DNA of 15,415 nt from CAZKCK01 sp964552325 (GTDB lineage: Bacteria; Bacteroidota; Bacteroidia; Bacteroidales; TTA-H9). Where the stretch lies: assembly GCA_964552325.1 (NCBI GenBank), contig CAZKHA010000071.1:1-15415 (forward strand), read 5' to 3'. The position numbers and the translations under genes are program-made. The notes under the pieces were generated by a model. The model was not told where the DNA came from and ran no database searches. It worked only from the letters and a program-made list of their open reading frames with translations. Shown here piece by piece: positions 14,046 to 15,415 of the stretch; position 1 is the first letter of the stretch, and the number at the start of each line of letters is the position of its first letter.

Positions 14046-14945
14046 ATGACCTTTGTTGATTATTATAAAGTGCTGGGGATAAACCCACAGGCCACTGCTA
14101 AGGAGGTAAAAAATGCCTACCGAAAGCTGGCTCGAAAATTTCACCCCGATTTACATCCCAATGATAAGGAGGCGAAAAGGAATTTTCAACAGATAAATGA
14201 AGCGAACGAAGTGCTAAGTGATGCAGCAAAACGCAAAAAATATGATGATTACGGCAAAGATTGGAAACATGCCGACGAATTTGAAAAACAAAAACAAAAC
14301 CACCAACAAGCATCAGATTCACAGCGATCGGGTACTAATTGGTCCCAATCTGAGGGCGATTTCTCCGATTTCTTTGAATCGTTGTTTGGTGGTAGGTCTG
14401 GTGGCAATAGACAGATGAAGTTTAAGGGTGAAGATTATTCAACCGAGTTGCACCTTGATCTTTTGCAAGCTTTTAAAACGCATCCTCAAATTATTGTGCT
14501 TAATGGCAAAAACATACGAATCACCATTCCTGCAGGTATTGAACATGATCAACTTATTAAACTAAAAGGACATGGTGGCATCGGCCTAAATGGTGGGCCA
14601 AATGGGGATCTGTATATTACCTTTAAGATTGCTCCCAACGAAAGGTTTGTGCGTATCGAAAACAATTTATACACAACCGTAACACTGGATTTATACACAG
14701 CAATTTTGGGTGGCGAAATAACGCTTAACCTATTAATTGGCAAGGCTAAATTAAAAGTAAAGCCTGGAACTCAAAATGGAAGTAAAACTAAATTAAAAGG
14801 TAAGGGCTTCCCAATATACAAACACGATGGGCAATTTGGCGATTTAGTGGTAACATACAATATATTAATCCCTACCGACTTAAACCAGCAGCAAAAGGAC
14901 TTATTTACGCAATTATCCGAACTAAAACCAAACGAAGTTCACTAA
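14046..14945 (+). CDS. cbpA: CbpA-type DnaJ co-chaperone (class B J-domain protein)
   Basis: The product is 299 residues. Residues about 1-68 form a J domain with DYYKVLG, AYRKLARKFHPDLHP (HPD at 33-35, needed to stimulate DnaK ATPase) and KKYDDYG. A Q/N/S-rich linker with a short G/F-type part (FFESLFGGRSGGN) follows. Residues about 130-290 form the two C-terminal substrate-binding domains (IRITIPAGIEHDQLIKLKGHG, GDLYITFKI, LGGEITL, KLKGKGFP). The cysteine zinc-finger of DnaJ is absent, which assigns it to the CbpA group. CbpA helps DnaK in stationary phase and under stress. No cbpM-like gene follows within the window. It is the last gene of the operon starting at 12870; no clear terminator hairpin follows. 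Confidence 0.9.
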   Translation: MTFVDYYKVLGINPQATAKEVKNAYRKLARKFHPDLHPNDKEAKRNFQQINEANEVLSDAAKRKKYDDYGKDWKHADEFEKQKQNHQQASDSQRSGTNWSQSEGDFSDFFESLFGGRSGGNRQMKFKGEDYSTELHLDLLQAFKTHPQIIVLNGKNIRITIPAGIEHDQLIKLKGHGGIGLNGGPNGDLYITFKIAPNERFVRIENNLYTTVTLDLYTAILGGEITLNLLIGKAKLKVKPGTQNGSKTKLKGKGFPIYKHDGQFGDLVVTYNILIPTDLNQQQKDLFTQLSELKPNEVH

Positions 14946-15366
14946 AACTTAGGGAGCGCTAAATGCGATGAAAAATAGTATAAGAGTGACGAAAACAGCG
15001 CATCATGTAAGCCAATAGTAACAAACCAAGTTATTTATGAGCTTTAGCTTCAAGCATGAAGTCTTGTGGATGGCGAAAAAGCTCGGCGGCGCAACAATTG
15101 ATACCCTCAACCCTTACTATTGAAAGTTAAGAAACAGATTGATTGCTTATTAATATAAAATAACTTGTGCAACAAGGTTTAAGTTTTGTGACCACTCCGA
15201 AAAGTCGAGAATCTAAAGCCTAATTTAGAATTTTAATACTAAGCTAATATCAACAAGTTGAAATCAATTACTTGTTCTTTGTGGTTCTTGGTGGCAAAAA
15301 ATGTATTTTTCGGAGGAGGCTCAGTTTATCAAATTAATCGTCCTTATATATCAAAAAAAACCTTAT
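14946..15366. other. Noncoding stretch before the right-edge gene
   Basis: No convincing gene is seen. The best short frame is 28 codons at 15037-15123, which is not supported by any family. Weak hairpins occur (CTTCA/TGAAG at about 15050-15063 and TCTAAA/TTTAGA at 15212-15229) without T-runs. A TTGTGCAAC at 15165-15173 resembles the middle promoter element, but neither the -7 box nor the upstream element is found at the expected distance. Confidence 0.5.
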
Positions 15367-15415
15367 ATGGAGAACCTTTTGAATTACTCATTGACTGTAT
15401 TTATGGCATTCTTTG
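15367..15415 (+). CDS. Start of a probable MarC-family integral membrane protein (partial)
   Basis: Only 16 codons are inside the window: MENLLNYSLTVFMAFF. This hydrophobic opening resembles MarC-family (NAAT) proteins, which typically begin with a short polar start, then a helix of the type LLxYxLTVFxGFFAIMNP. An in-frame ATG at 15301 would extend the frame by 22 residues, but that extension (MYFSEEAQFIK...) does not fit the family. The assignment rests on a short stretch and is tentative. Confidence 0.4.
   Translation, partial: MENLLNYSLTVFMAFF

Noticed and set aside
15037..15123. 28-codon frame beginning MSFSFKHEVLWMAKK
   Set aside because: Too short, no recognised family, no promoter or ribosome site, and no coupling to a neighbour.

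Overview
The window looks like a chromosome segment of a Bacteroidota bacterium, probably an environmental Sphingobacteriia/Chitinophagia-type lineage. This rests on the protein families (DUF3494 surface protein with PKD-like repeats, OmpA proteins with thrombospondin type-3 repeats, PorT-like barrels, the short Bacteroidota family often mislabelled 6-phosphogluconate dehydrogenase), AT-rich intergenic DNA, few Shine-Dalgarno sites and -7 boxes of the nAnnTTTG type. The species cannot be named from sequence alone. There is a 10-base N gap at 3451-3460. No rRNA, tRNA, CRISPR array, transposase or phage gene was seen.

Layout. (1) 1-2041, minus: a secreted protein with two DUF3494 (ice-binding/adhesin) domains, an Ig-like region and near-identical PKD-like repeats, cut by the left edge. 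(2) 2274-4292 and 4521-6056, minus: two large OmpA-family outer-membrane proteins, each a separate unit ending in an intrinsic terminator. (3) 6285-9295, plus: PIG-L deacetylase, GT4 glycosyltransferase and a GH100-like (alpha/alpha)6 glycosidase, an apparent three-gene carbohydrate operon of unknown product. (4) 9461-10828, minus: a glycine-zipper OmpA lipoprotein followed by a small outer-membrane barrel. (5) 11148-12524, plus: a DUF4239 bestrophin-like membrane protein and a coiled-coil lipoprotein. (6) 12870-14945, plus: a small coiled-coil protein, a single-span membrane protein, a universal stress protein and a CbpA-type DnaJ, a stress-type operon. (7) The right edge holds the first codons of a probable MarC-family membrane protein.

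The strongest hidden signal is regulatory. All seven apparent transcription-unit heads (four minus, three plus) carry the same three-part promoter: an upstream element close to TGTGAATTATGTAA, then exactly 13 nt, then TTnTGTAAC, then 20 or 21 nt, then nAnnTTTG. The first two elements share the core TTATGTAA at a fixed 21-bp offset, two helical turns. The units joined by this signal encode envelope proteins, a sugar-modifying operon and stress proteins. The window may therefore be part of an envelope/stress regulon under one activator or alternative sigma factor; or this may simply be the extended housekeeping promoter of the lineage.
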